Assembly: GCF_936928535.1 (NCBI RefSeq)
Contig: NZ_CAKZHY010000126.1
Span: forward strand, 1-60,835
Origin: an uncultured Bradyrhizobium sp.
GTDB taxonomy: Bacteria; Pseudomonadota; Alphaproteobacteria; Rhizobiales; Xanthobacteraceae
DNA length: 60,835 nucleotides
Direction: 5' to 3'
The notes below the pieces were generated by a model, which had not been told where the DNA came from, did no database searches, and saw only the letters and a program-made list of their open reading frames with translations. The translations under genes were made by a program, and so were the position numbers. Below are positions 54,862 through 60,835 of this stretch, piece after piece. The stretch's first letter is position 1. Every line of letters begins with the position of its first letter.

Positions 54862-55193
54862 GTGCAGAGCAGGGTAATTGTGTCACGGAAATTACAAATA
54901 TGAGCCGGTCAGCATTTTGGGCAAGCTCCGGTGTTGCGCAGCAGACACAGGGTTAGCGAAACCAGTAAGCTGATCTAATAAACTATTTTGATTAACGGAA
55001 CAGCGCAGGCATATTGCTCCCTGACGGTGGGGGGTTCTCGATCGTCCCGTTGCAGGTGGTTCGCTCACGTCCCTCGCGTCTCAAGCAGGTGCGTCCGAAG
55101 CGCGAAGCGGCCGAGCGGATTTGATGAAGAGACGGGGATCTGGGGGGCCTTGCGGTCCGATCTCCGTAAAAATGAGCAACTTGGAGGTTTTAA
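54862..55193. other. Intergenic region between marR and the porin gene
   Basis: This 332-base divergent gap holds the operator at 54977-54992, a porin promoter candidate (TTGATT at 54988-54993, 18-base gap, TATTGC at 55112-55117 minus 100, i.e. 55012-55017) and the porin ribosome binding site GGAGG near 55182. No gene is visible. Confidence 0.45.
54977..54992. promoter_or_regulatory. Second copy of the MarR-linked operator
   Basis: AATAAACTATTTTGAT matches the inverse of the 53082 site at 13 of 16 positions, including the ten-base core TAAACTATTTT less one. It lies about 143 bases upstream of marR and 202 bases upstream of the divergent porin, overlapping a possible -35 box of the latter. 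Confidence 0.55.
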
Positions 55194-56678
55194 ATGAAAG
55201 TGGTGAAGAGCCTTTTGCTCGGCACTGCGGCGGGTCTGATCGCCGTCGGTGGAGCTCAGGCGGCTGATCTTCCGTTGAAGGCCAAGGCCGTCGAATACGT
55301 GAAGATCTGCTCGCTGTACGGTGCGGGTTTCTACTACATGCCGGGCACCGACACCTGCATCAAGTTCGGCGGCTACCTGCGCGCCGACATGATTCTCGGT
55401 GGCGCTGGCGACTACGGTTTCAACAACAGCACCAGCTCTGCGAATGGTGGGTCGAACAACCGTTTGACCAACTACTATTACAGCCGCGCGCGTATGGACT
55501 TCAACGTCGATACCCGCACGGCGACCGAATACGGCGTTGTCCGCACCTACGCGGATATGGTTTTCACCTATGACTCGTCCAACGTCACCGGCAGCAACCC
55601 GTCGACGAGCTCGGCGAGCTCGGCTTCGCTCGGTCTCTACCACGCGTTCATCCAGTTCGCCGGCTTTACCTTCGGTCGCACCGTCTCGATCTTCGATGCC
55701 CCGTGGCAGAGCTATCCGGCTGGTGGTCCCGATAGCATTCCGGGCGGCTCCAACCACGTCAACGGTGTGAACCAGGTTGCCTACACGGCTGACTTCGGCC
55801 AGGGCATCACCGGTTCGATCGCGTTGGAGGATGAGACGTCGGCATCGAACGGCCAGTCGAATCTCTGGAACGTGTCGTCAGGCACGGCCGCTCAGTTCGT
55901 GACGGGCGTCTATGGTGCCAACTCCTGGGGTGGAACGCGTTCACCCGATATCATTGGTGCGGTGCGTGTTGACCAGGCTTGGGGTCTGGCCCAGCTGTCG
56001 GTTGTCGGACATGACATCCATGCCGGCTACTACGGCGCGACGGAACCCAGCGGTCATCCCGGCGACAAGTGGGGCTGGGCGGTTCAGGGCTCGTTGTCGA
56101 TCAAGAACATCCCGACCGGTGCGGGTGACGCGATCAACCTGCAAGCCGTCTATACCGACGGTGCGACCCGTTACAACTTCCAGAGCCTGTTCCCGCAGGC
56201 GTTCTTCATGTTCGGCGGCAGCAGCGCGGCGTATCAGAGCATCGGCTTCGCCGGTCTTGCTGACGGCGTCTTCGGGACCGGTACCGGCATCGATACCGTC
56301 AAGACCTGGGGCGTCCGCGGTGGTTACACCCACAACTGGAGCCCGAACTGGGCGAGCGCCATCTATGGTGGCTATGCTTCGGCGAGCTACGGCTCGACGG
56401 GCAAGGGCTTGATCTGCGCCAACTTCGCCACGTTCGCCGTTGCCGGTGCGACTTGTAATCCGGACTTCAACTTCGGCGTTGTCGGTGTCAACACTGTCTG
56501 GACTCCGGTCAAGAACCTGGCGTTCACGGCTGACGTGAGCTGGTCGCGTCTGGACCAGAAGTATTCTGGTTTCATCAACGCTCCGGCGATTGCCAGCGCA
56601 GCCAAACCGGCCGCTGTGTACGAGCTGAAGGACCAGAACTCGGTCACCATGATGCTGCGCGCCCAGCGCAACTTCTGA
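55194..56678 (+). CDS. Outer-membrane porin (Porin_2 family)
   Basis: This 494-aa beta-barrel protein has a signal peptide (MKVVKSLLLGTAAGLIAVGG, cleavage after AQA) and a mature start ADLPLKAKAVEYVKICSLYG. IKFGGYLRADM and repeated amphipathic strands follow, ending with the C-terminal aromatic MMLRAQRNF typical of outer-membrane barrels. It belongs to the general porin family of Bradyrhizobium and Brucella (Omp2-like). Unusually Gly/Ser/Asn-rich loops (for example FNNSTSSANGGSNNR) fit surface exposure. The Shine-Dalgarno sequence is strong. A terminator follows. Confidence 0.93.
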   Translation: MKVVKSLLLGTAAGLIAVGGAQAADLPLKAKAVEYVKICSLYGAGFYYMPGTDTCIKFGGYLRADMILGGAGDYGFNNSTSSANGGSNNRLTNYYYSRARMDFNVDTRTATEYGVVRTYADMVFTYDSSNVTGSNPSTSSASSASLGLYHAFIQFAGFTFGRTVSIFDAPWQSYPAGGPDSIPGGSNHVNGVNQVAYTADFGQGITGSIALEDETSASNGQSNLWNVSSGTAAQFVTGVYGANSWGGTRSPDIIGAVRVDQAWGLAQLSVVGHDIHAGYYGATEPSGHPGDKWGWAVQGSLSIKNIPTGAGDAINLQAVYTDGATRYNFQSLFPQAFFMFGGSSAAYQSIGFAGLADGVFGTGTGIDTVKTWGVRGGYTHNWSPNWASAIYGGYASASYGSTGKGLICANFATFAVAGATCNPDFNFGVVGVNTVWTPVKNLAFTADVSWSRLDQKYSGFINAPAIASAAKPAAVYELKDQNSVTMMLRAQRNF

Positions 56679-56704
56679 TCATCGATCGCGTCGATCGATC
56701 GACG

Positions 56705-56734
56705 AGCCTCGGCGGGCAACCGCCGGGGCTTTTT
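56705..56734 (+). terminator. Terminator of the porin gene
   Basis: AGCCTCGGCGG and CCGCCGGGGCT form a stem of 10-11 bp (one mismatch/wobble) with a GCAA loop, followed by TTTT. A run of GATC-containing palindromes (near 56677-56702) precedes it. Confidence 0.85.
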
Positions 56735-56854
56735 CTTGATCAAGGTTGATTTTGAAAATCAGAAATCTCCTGCGCGGCCGACGAAGACGAGCTATGCGAT
56801 TCGATCGCTACCAATTTTATTTACTTACCTGAGTTGCTCAGCTATATAGTTCTC

Positions 56855-56934
56855 AGCCGGTTTCGAAAGTCACGGCTCTTAGCTTCACGCTAAGCCTCCA
56901 GAAACCTCCGGTAGTGCCCTGCCGGAGGTTTTTC
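56855..56934 (+). ncRNA. Candidate small RNA upstream of gcrA (convergent)
   Basis: Three successive stem-loops are encoded: AGCCG (56855-56859) / CGGCT (56873-56877), CTTAGC (56878-56883) / GCTAAG (56889-56894), and a terminator AACCTCCGG (56903-56911) / CCGGAGGTT (56922-56930) followed by a T-run. A promoter fits: TTTACT at 56820-56825, 17 bases, TATATA at 56843-56848, predicting a start near 56855. The porin has its own terminator, so this one is otherwise unexplained. No open frame fits. Expression is unproven. Confidence 0.6.
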
Positions 56935-56961
56935 GTTGTGGGGAAGAAGGCTCGGTTCGGC

Positions 56962-57438
56962 TCAGCCGCGCATGACGCGCGCGCGGGAGTTCGGCCGGTA
57001 GGCGAGGCGGATGTGGCCGGTGCAATAAGGCTGGCCGTCGTGCGCGGCGTTGCCGCAGAAGCAGAAATCCTCCGCGCCAGGCGTCGAGATCGGCCAGCGG
57101 CAGCGGGTCTCGTCGAGCTCCATCAGTGAGCAACGGTTGGCGTCGTCGATCGACCCGGTCAAGACTGTCGCGTCTGCTTCGCCGTAGATCGTGGCGAGCA
57201 TTTCAAATTGCAGGCGAGGCACCGCTTTTGGCGGGCGCGGCGCGGAAGTCCTGTCGTGCAGCCTGCGCTCGGCGACCGGGCGGCCGCGGGTGAGATTGAG
57301 GCGTGACAGCTTGCCGATCACGGCGTTGCGGCTGACGCCGATGTCGGCGGCGATCTCGCGGCAGGACAAGCCGGCCTCGAAATGTTGCTTCAGCAGTTCA
57401 ATTCGTTCGTTGGTCCAGGTCGGAGAGAGAACAGGCAT
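56962..57438 (-). CDS. gcrA: GcrA cell-cycle regulator
   Basis: GcrA binds sigma-70 RNA polymerase at CcrM-methylated GANTC sites and controls cell-cycle genes in alphaproteobacteria. The protein of about 158 aa starts MPVLSPTWTNERIELLKQHF and continues AGLSCREIAADIGVSRNAVI, the helix-turn-helix. The C-terminal part has CSLMELDETRCRWPI and FCFCGNAAHDGQPYCTGHIR, with Cys/His residues. An ATG at 57471 would add 11 residues. Here it is convergent to the candidate small RNA. Confidence 0.9.
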   Translation of the reverse strand: MPVLSPTWTNERIELLKQHFEAGLSCREIAADIGVSRNAVIGKLSRLNLTRGRPVAERRLHDRTSAPRPPKAVPRLQFEMLATIYGEADATVLTGSIDDANRCSLMELDETRCRWPISTPGAEDFCFCGNAAHDGQPYCTGHIRLAYRPNSRARVMRG

Positions 57439-57510
57439 TTGTAACGATCCCAGGTTGCGACATTTGGCCATCGCAGCTCGAGATCCGTCCGCTTCACGCC
57501 TGTCGCGCGC

Positions 57511-57708
57511 TCACGTTCTGCCGTTGTCGCGAATCGACAAAAGCCCGTCCTTGATGGCGAGACGGATACCTTCCTCGATCAATGTCCGTGCGACGCCGGG
57601 AACGCTGGTGCCGTGGGTGCCCTGTCTCACCAGTTTTTCCAGGTAGGTGATGGTCGAGAGCGCCAAGGTTACGGGAATGCGGTCAGTCTCGGCTTTTTCG
57701 GTGGCCAT
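57511..57708 (-). CDS. Conserved small protein (ribbon-helix-helix-like)
   Basis: The 65-aa product MATEKAETDRIPVTLALSTI continues TYLEKLVRQGTHGTSVPGVA and RTLIEEGIRLAIKDG. The IPVTLALS strand followed by two helices resembles a ribbon-helix-helix DNA-binding protein. It lies just upstream of gcrA on the same strand, 72 bases away. A regulatory role is only suggested. Confidence 0.75.
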   Translation of the reverse strand: MATEKAETDRIPVTLALSTITYLEKLVRQGTHGTSVPGVARTLIEEGIRLAIKDGLLSIRDNGRT

Positions 57709-57908
57709 GCCTAAACGCTAGCCTCTTACGCAGGTACATAAAAGTAACGATTAAGACTCTATTTAGGTTCAGGGGTGGAAGTCAAATCCGGGTTTTAGCG
57801 GTGGTGCAGCACGTTGGAATCGCTCAGAAAAATGGACGTGCGCGGGCGTAGCGCGCGGAATCCCGGACGGTGGCGCGGCGTCAGCAGGTCAGGACGAGCG
57901 GGCCGGGC

Positions 57909-58850
57909 TCAGCCGTGCACGATGGCCTTTTCGATCATGCAATGGATGCCCTTGGAGCCGTTGACGGTCTGGGTCACCCGCAGATCGGCAGCTAAGCTGC
58001 ACAGCGTATAGGCGTCTTCGCGCGAGAGGTTTCGTGTCTCGCCGAGCAGCACGATCATGTCGCGCAGTGCTCGCACCGCGCATTGGTCGAGATCCGGGTC
58101 CATCGCCATGGTGATGTAGTGCGTCGGCGTCTCGGCGCGGGGATAGGTGAACTGCAAATCCTTGCGCAGCGTCAGCCGGAAGCGGCCCTGCAACGCGGTC
58201 TCGATCGCGGTGACGCAGACCTCGCCGTCGCCCTGTACGCCATGGCCGTCGCCACAGGAGAACATCGCGCCCGGGACGAACACCGGCAGATAGAGCGTCG
58301 CGCCGCTGCCAAGCTCCTTGTTGTCGAGGTTGCCACCCATGGCGCGTGGGACGAGCGAAGAGATGCGGCCCCAGCCAGGGGGCGGCGAAACGCCCATCAC
58401 GCCAAAAAACGGCTTCAACGGCAGGTCGAGGCCCCAGGGCATGCGGCCGACCATTCGTTCCCGGTCCAGCGGAATGTTGAGAAGTCGCGTCTCGTGAAAA
58501 TCGTCGGGCAGGGTGCCGGCCAACGGCTTGATCAAGTTCCAGCCCCAATCCTGCCGAAGCTGGATGTCGAGAATATCGATCTGGAGGACGTCGCCGGGTT
58601 CGGTCCCATCGACGGCGATCGGCCCGGTGAGGATGTGACCCGGCACCATCCGATCGGGCTTCGCATGCACCTCGGACATCTCGGGCGGAACGTGAAACCG
58701 GCCGCGGTCGGGGATCACCTCAGGCCCGCCGCTGATGGTGTCGATTGTGACCTCGTCTCCGCTCGCGACCCTGAGGACAGGCTTGAGCCTGGCTTCGAAG
58801 AAGCCCCAATGGCAGGTTTCGGCGCTCGCATGCAGGTGGTGATGGGTCAT
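57909..58850 (-). CDS. Acetamidase/formamidase family protein
   Basis: FmdA_AmdA-family enzymes hydrolyse small amides to ammonia and acid. The 313-aa protein starts MTHHHLHASAETCHWGFFEA and shows VPGHILTGPIAVDGTEPGDV, GGNLDNKELGSGATLYLPVF and CGDGHGVQGDGEVC, all family blocks. The frame continues upstream through the family F repeat, which is not conserved coding sequence, so the ATG at 58850 was chosen. The actual amide substrate cannot be told. Confidence 0.88.
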   Translation of the reverse strand: MTHHHLHASAETCHWGFFEARLKPVLRVASGDEVTIDTISGGPEVIPDRGRFHVPPEMSEVHAKPDRMVPGHILTGPIAVDGTEPGDVLQIDILDIQLRQDWGWNLIKPLAGTLPDDFHETRLLNIPLDRERMVGRMPWGLDLPLKPFFGVMGVSPPPGWGRISSLVPRAMGGNLDNKELGSGATLYLPVFVPGAMFSCGDGHGVQGDGEVCVTAIETALQGRFRLTLRKDLQFTYPRAETPTHYITMAMDPDLDQCAVRALRDMIVLLGETRNLSREDAYTLCSLAADLRVTQTVNGSKGIHCMIEKAIVHG

Positions 58851-58902
58851 TCGCGGTGTCCAGTCGGTTTCATCTGAAAGCGCTCGAGAACTTGCATTCG
58901 CC

Positions 58903-58968
58903 GGGCTTGACCCGGCGATCGATCCTCTTCCAAGAAGATTTCTGAAGATCAGCGGGCGGGTCAAGCCC
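58903..58968. repeat. Palindromic intergenic repeat (family F)
   Basis: GGGCTTGACCCG (58903-58914) and CGGGTCAAGCCC (58957-58968) are perfect 12-bp inverted ends; CTTC/GAAG pairs lie inside. It occupies the divergent gap between the formamidase-like gene and ydcF-like gene and ends at the GTG used as a start below. Confidence 0.8.
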
Positions 58969-58970
58969 GC

Positions 58971-59810
58971 GTGCCACAGCGACGATCAATTTCAGCGAGG
59001 TTTCTCCTGTTCTTCGTTCTTTCCAAGACACTTGGCGCCGCGGTGCTGCCGCTCAATCTTCTGGTCGAGCTCGGGATCATCTCGGTCGCGCTGATGGCAA
59101 CGCGCTTTGCCGGGTTCGGCCGCAAGCTGGCCGTGGCCACGCTGGTCCTGCTCGCGCTGGCGGCATTTTCGCCGCTCGGCAATCTGCTGCTCTATCCCCT
59201 GGAATCGCGCTTTCCTCCGTGGGATCCGTCGCGCGGCGCGCCCGACGGCATCATCGTGCTGGGCGGCTCCGTCGATACCGATCTGTCGGCGGCCCATCAC
59301 ACACCGGTGGTCCCGCATGCGGCCGATCGCTTGTTGGCGCCGGCCGAGCTTGCGCGCCGCTATCCGAATGCCCGTATCGTCTTCACGGGAGGCTCAGCCA
59401 ACCTGGTCTCGACCGACGCCAGGGAGGCCGACTATTCCGTGCCAATCCTGGAAAGCGTCGGCGTCCCGAAAGAGCGCCTCGTCGTGGAGCGGGACTCGCG
59501 CAACACCTACGAGAATGCGATTTTCACCAAGCGTCTTGTGGCGCCGAAGCCGGGCCAGCGCTGGCTGCTGGTCACCTCGGCCTTTCACATGCCGCGTTCG
59601 ATCGGCATTTTCCGCAAGGCCGGATTTGACGTCGAGGCCTATCCCGTCGACTGGCGAATGGGCGGGCGCGAGGATTTGCTCTCTTTCACCAATATGAGCG
59701 CGGACGGTCTCGGCCGCACCGATGTCGCCGTGCGCGAGTGGATCGGCCTTCTGGCCTATCGCCTGATGGGCAGGACCGGCGAGTTGCTTCCAGGACCTGC
59801 CAAGGACTAG
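58971..59810 (+). CDS. YdcF/ElyC-family (DUF218) protein
   Basis: The family takes part in envelope carrier-lipid or peptidoglycan metabolism. The protein has two N-terminal hydrophobic segments (LLFFVLSKTLGAAVLPLNLL and ISVALMATRF) and then the DUF218 core: GIIVLGGSVDTDLSAAH, RIVFTGGSANLVS, ERDSRNTYENAIFTKRL and LLVTSAFHMPRSIGIFRKAG. The start is unusual: no ATG lies before the first helix. A GTG at 58971 lies at the edge of the family F repeat; a CTG at 59007 has GCGAGG ahead of it. With the GTG the protein is 279 aa. Confidence 0.87.
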   Translation: MPQRRSISARFLLFFVLSKTLGAAVLPLNLLVELGIISVALMATRFAGFGRKLAVATLVLLALAAFSPLGNLLLYPLESRFPPWDPSRGAPDGIIVLGGSVDTDLSAAHHTPVVPHAADRLLAPAELARRYPNARIVFTGGSANLVSTDAREADYSVPILESVGVPKERLVVERDSRNTYENAIFTKRLVAPKPGQRWLLVTSAFHMPRSIGIFRKAGFDVEAYPVDWRMGGREDLLSFTNMSADGLGRTDVAVREWIGLLAYRLMGRTGELLPGPAKD

Positions 59811-59960
59811 ACAAGCGCTTCCAAAGTTCGAATCATATGAGATCTCCGAAAGCAGCTAGAATATTCGACCGAACGGGCAGTTCGCATATGATCAGTTTCA
59901 TGGAATCGTTCGTCTAGAACAGAGCGCAGAAACGCAAACGATCCGCGCCGGGAGCACGCC
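59811..59960. promoter_or_regulatory. Promoter region of the DUF169 gene
   Basis: This gap is AT-richer than its neighbours and holds two CATATGA-containing segments (TCATATGAGATC near 59833 and CGCATATGATCAG near 59882), about 50 bases apart, as possible regulator sites. No gene is visible. Confidence 0.4.
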
Positions 59961-60743
59961 ATGCAGCAGCAAGCCGCTGATACGATCGACCTTGCCGGCC
60001 TGGTGGCCGATCTCAACAGCCTGTTGCGGCTGAAGACGACGGTGATTGGCATGAAGCTGTTCGCGCACGCCGCCGACATGGAGGCGATCCCGAAAATCCG
60101 GCGGCCGAATGCGGTCCACACCACCGACCAGATCGTCAGCATGGCTTCAAGGCTCGGCTGGACCGTGGGCATCACCGGCGACGATCTCGTCGGCGCCCAG
60201 TGTCGCGCGGTGATTGGCCTTGCGCCGCAGGACGAGAAATGGCTTGCCGGCGAGAACTACGTCGGCGTCTGGCACGGCACAGCCGAGGATGCGCGCAAGC
60301 GCCAGGAGGCGCTGGACGTGGTTCCGTTCGGGCAGTATCAGGCGCTCGCGGTCAGCCCGCTTGCAAGCGGGCGGCTCAATCCGCCCGACATCTGCCTCGT
60401 CTATGCGACGCCCGGCCAGATGATCATCCTGATCAACGGGCTGCAATATACCGGCTACAAGAAGTTCGAGTGGGGTGTGGTCGGGGAGACCGCGTGCGCG
60501 GATTCCTGGGGGCGGGCGCTCAAATCAGGCGAGCCCAGCCTGTCCTTGCCATGCTATGCCGAACGGCGCTATGGCGGCGTGCCCGACGAGGAGATGCTGA
60601 TGGCGCTGAAGCCGCATCATCTCGCCAAGGCCATCGAAGGCATGAAGGCTCTGGCCAAAAACGGCCTGCGCTATCCGATCCCGCCCTATGGAATTCAAAG
60701 CGACGTCCGCGCCGGCATGGGCGTGAGTTACGCCAAGAAGTAA
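59961..60743 (+). CDS. DUF169 family protein
   Basis: The 260-aa protein (MQQQAADTIDLAGLVADLNS) matches DUF169: the LRLKTTVIGMKLFAHAADME start block, GDDLVGAQCRAVIGLAP, and ETACADSWGRALKSGEPSLS with PCYAERRYGG near the C-terminus. Several cysteines (AQCRAV, ETACAD, LPCYAE) could bind a metal. Function is unknown. A truncated oxidoreductase gene follows nine bases later and is probably in the same operon. Confidence 0.85.
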   Translation: MQQQAADTIDLAGLVADLNSLLRLKTTVIGMKLFAHAADMEAIPKIRRPNAVHTTDQIVSMASRLGWTVGITGDDLVGAQCRAVIGLAPQDEKWLAGENYVGVWHGTAEDARKRQEALDVVPFGQYQALAVSPLASGRLNPPDICLVYATPGQMIILINGLQYTGYKKFEWGVVGETACADSWGRALKSGEPSLSLPCYAERRYGGVPDEEMLMALKPHHLAKAIEGMKALAKNGLRYPIPPYGIQSDVRAGMGVSYAKK

Positions 60744-60752
60744 AGGCCCGTC

Positions 60753-60835
60753 ATGAGCTCTACGAAATTCGACATCGTCGTCTACGGCGCGACCGGTTTC
60801 ACCGGTCAGCTCGTCGCCGAATATCTGGCGGCGCA
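60753..60835 (+). CDS. Saccharopine-dehydrogenase-like/trans-acting enoyl reductase, N-terminal fragment
   Basis: Only 27 codons are inside the window: MSSTKFDIVVYGATGFTGQL followed by VAEYLAA. The VYGATGFTGQL nucleotide-binding loop is typical of saccharopine-dehydrogenase-family (trans-acting enoyl reductase) proteins. The rest lies beyond the right edge. Confidence 0.75.
   Translation, partial: MSSTKFDIVVYGATGFTGQLVAEYLAA

Noticed and set aside
59807..60175. A 122-codon minus-strand frame over the DUF169 start
   Set aside because: It is antisense to a conserved gene and has no motif or ribosome binding site.

Overview
The window looks like a chromosomal segment of a Bradyrhizobium-type alphaproteobacterium (Bradyrhizobiaceae). 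The evidence is the high GC content, the Mg2+-type HemB, GcrA, LdtR, a K+-independent H+-pyrophosphatase, a porin starting MKVVKSLLLG, and familiar alphaproteobacterial gene orders: rpoZ-rsh-pdxJ-acpS-lepB-rnc-era-recO-parC; hemB...ldtR...glyA-nrdR-ribD-ribE-ribH-nusB-thiL; bamE/CBP3-DUF177-plsX-fabH-ihfA-merR. I see no insertion sequence, prophage, integrase or CRISPR array. Coding is dense on both strands.

Layout. 1-11.3 kb: core information-processing genes, all on + after the truncated NYN-domain gene. 11.4-24.2 kb: accessory genes (GMC oxidoreductase, small secreted proteins, a rhodanese-ChrB fusion, an MBL-fold hydrolase, two MFS exporters around a class III cyclase, MntH, Bpt, an RDD protein, a GFA-like protein). 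24.3-33.8 kb: tetrapyrrole, serine/glycine, riboflavin and thiamine cofactor genes with NrdR, NusB and LdtR. 33.9-37.6 kb: two tandem Cys-cluster paralogues and hppA. 37.8-41.35 kb: a four-gene cassette resembling the Gram-positive dlt operon (54-aa peptide, DltA-like ligase, MBOAT-like membrane protein, DltC-like carrier). 41.4-47.9 kb: a Bug-family binding protein, the BamE/CBP3/plsX-fabH-ihfA-merR block and tRNA-Pro. 48-60.8 kb: catabolic and regulatory genes (TetR/hydrolase pair, DHDPS-like aldolase/SDR pair, hydrolase/MarR pair), a porin, a candidate small RNA, gcrA, and a formamidase-like gene, YdcF, a DUF169 protein and a truncated reductase.

Most notable. (1) The dlt-like cassette lacks DltD in this window, carries a glycine where DltA enzymes have their D-Ala-selecting cysteine, and begins with an unannotated 54-codon gene with a perfect ribosome binding site. 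(2) A three-hairpin candidate small RNA with its own promoter and terminator lies between the porin gene and gcrA. (3) A near-identical AT-rich operator lies upstream of both an alpha/beta-hydrolase-fold gene and the adjacent divergent marR gene. (4) The window holds six families of intergenic elements with perfect terminal inverted repeats. Several of them supply or sit against start or stop codons of neighbouring genes.
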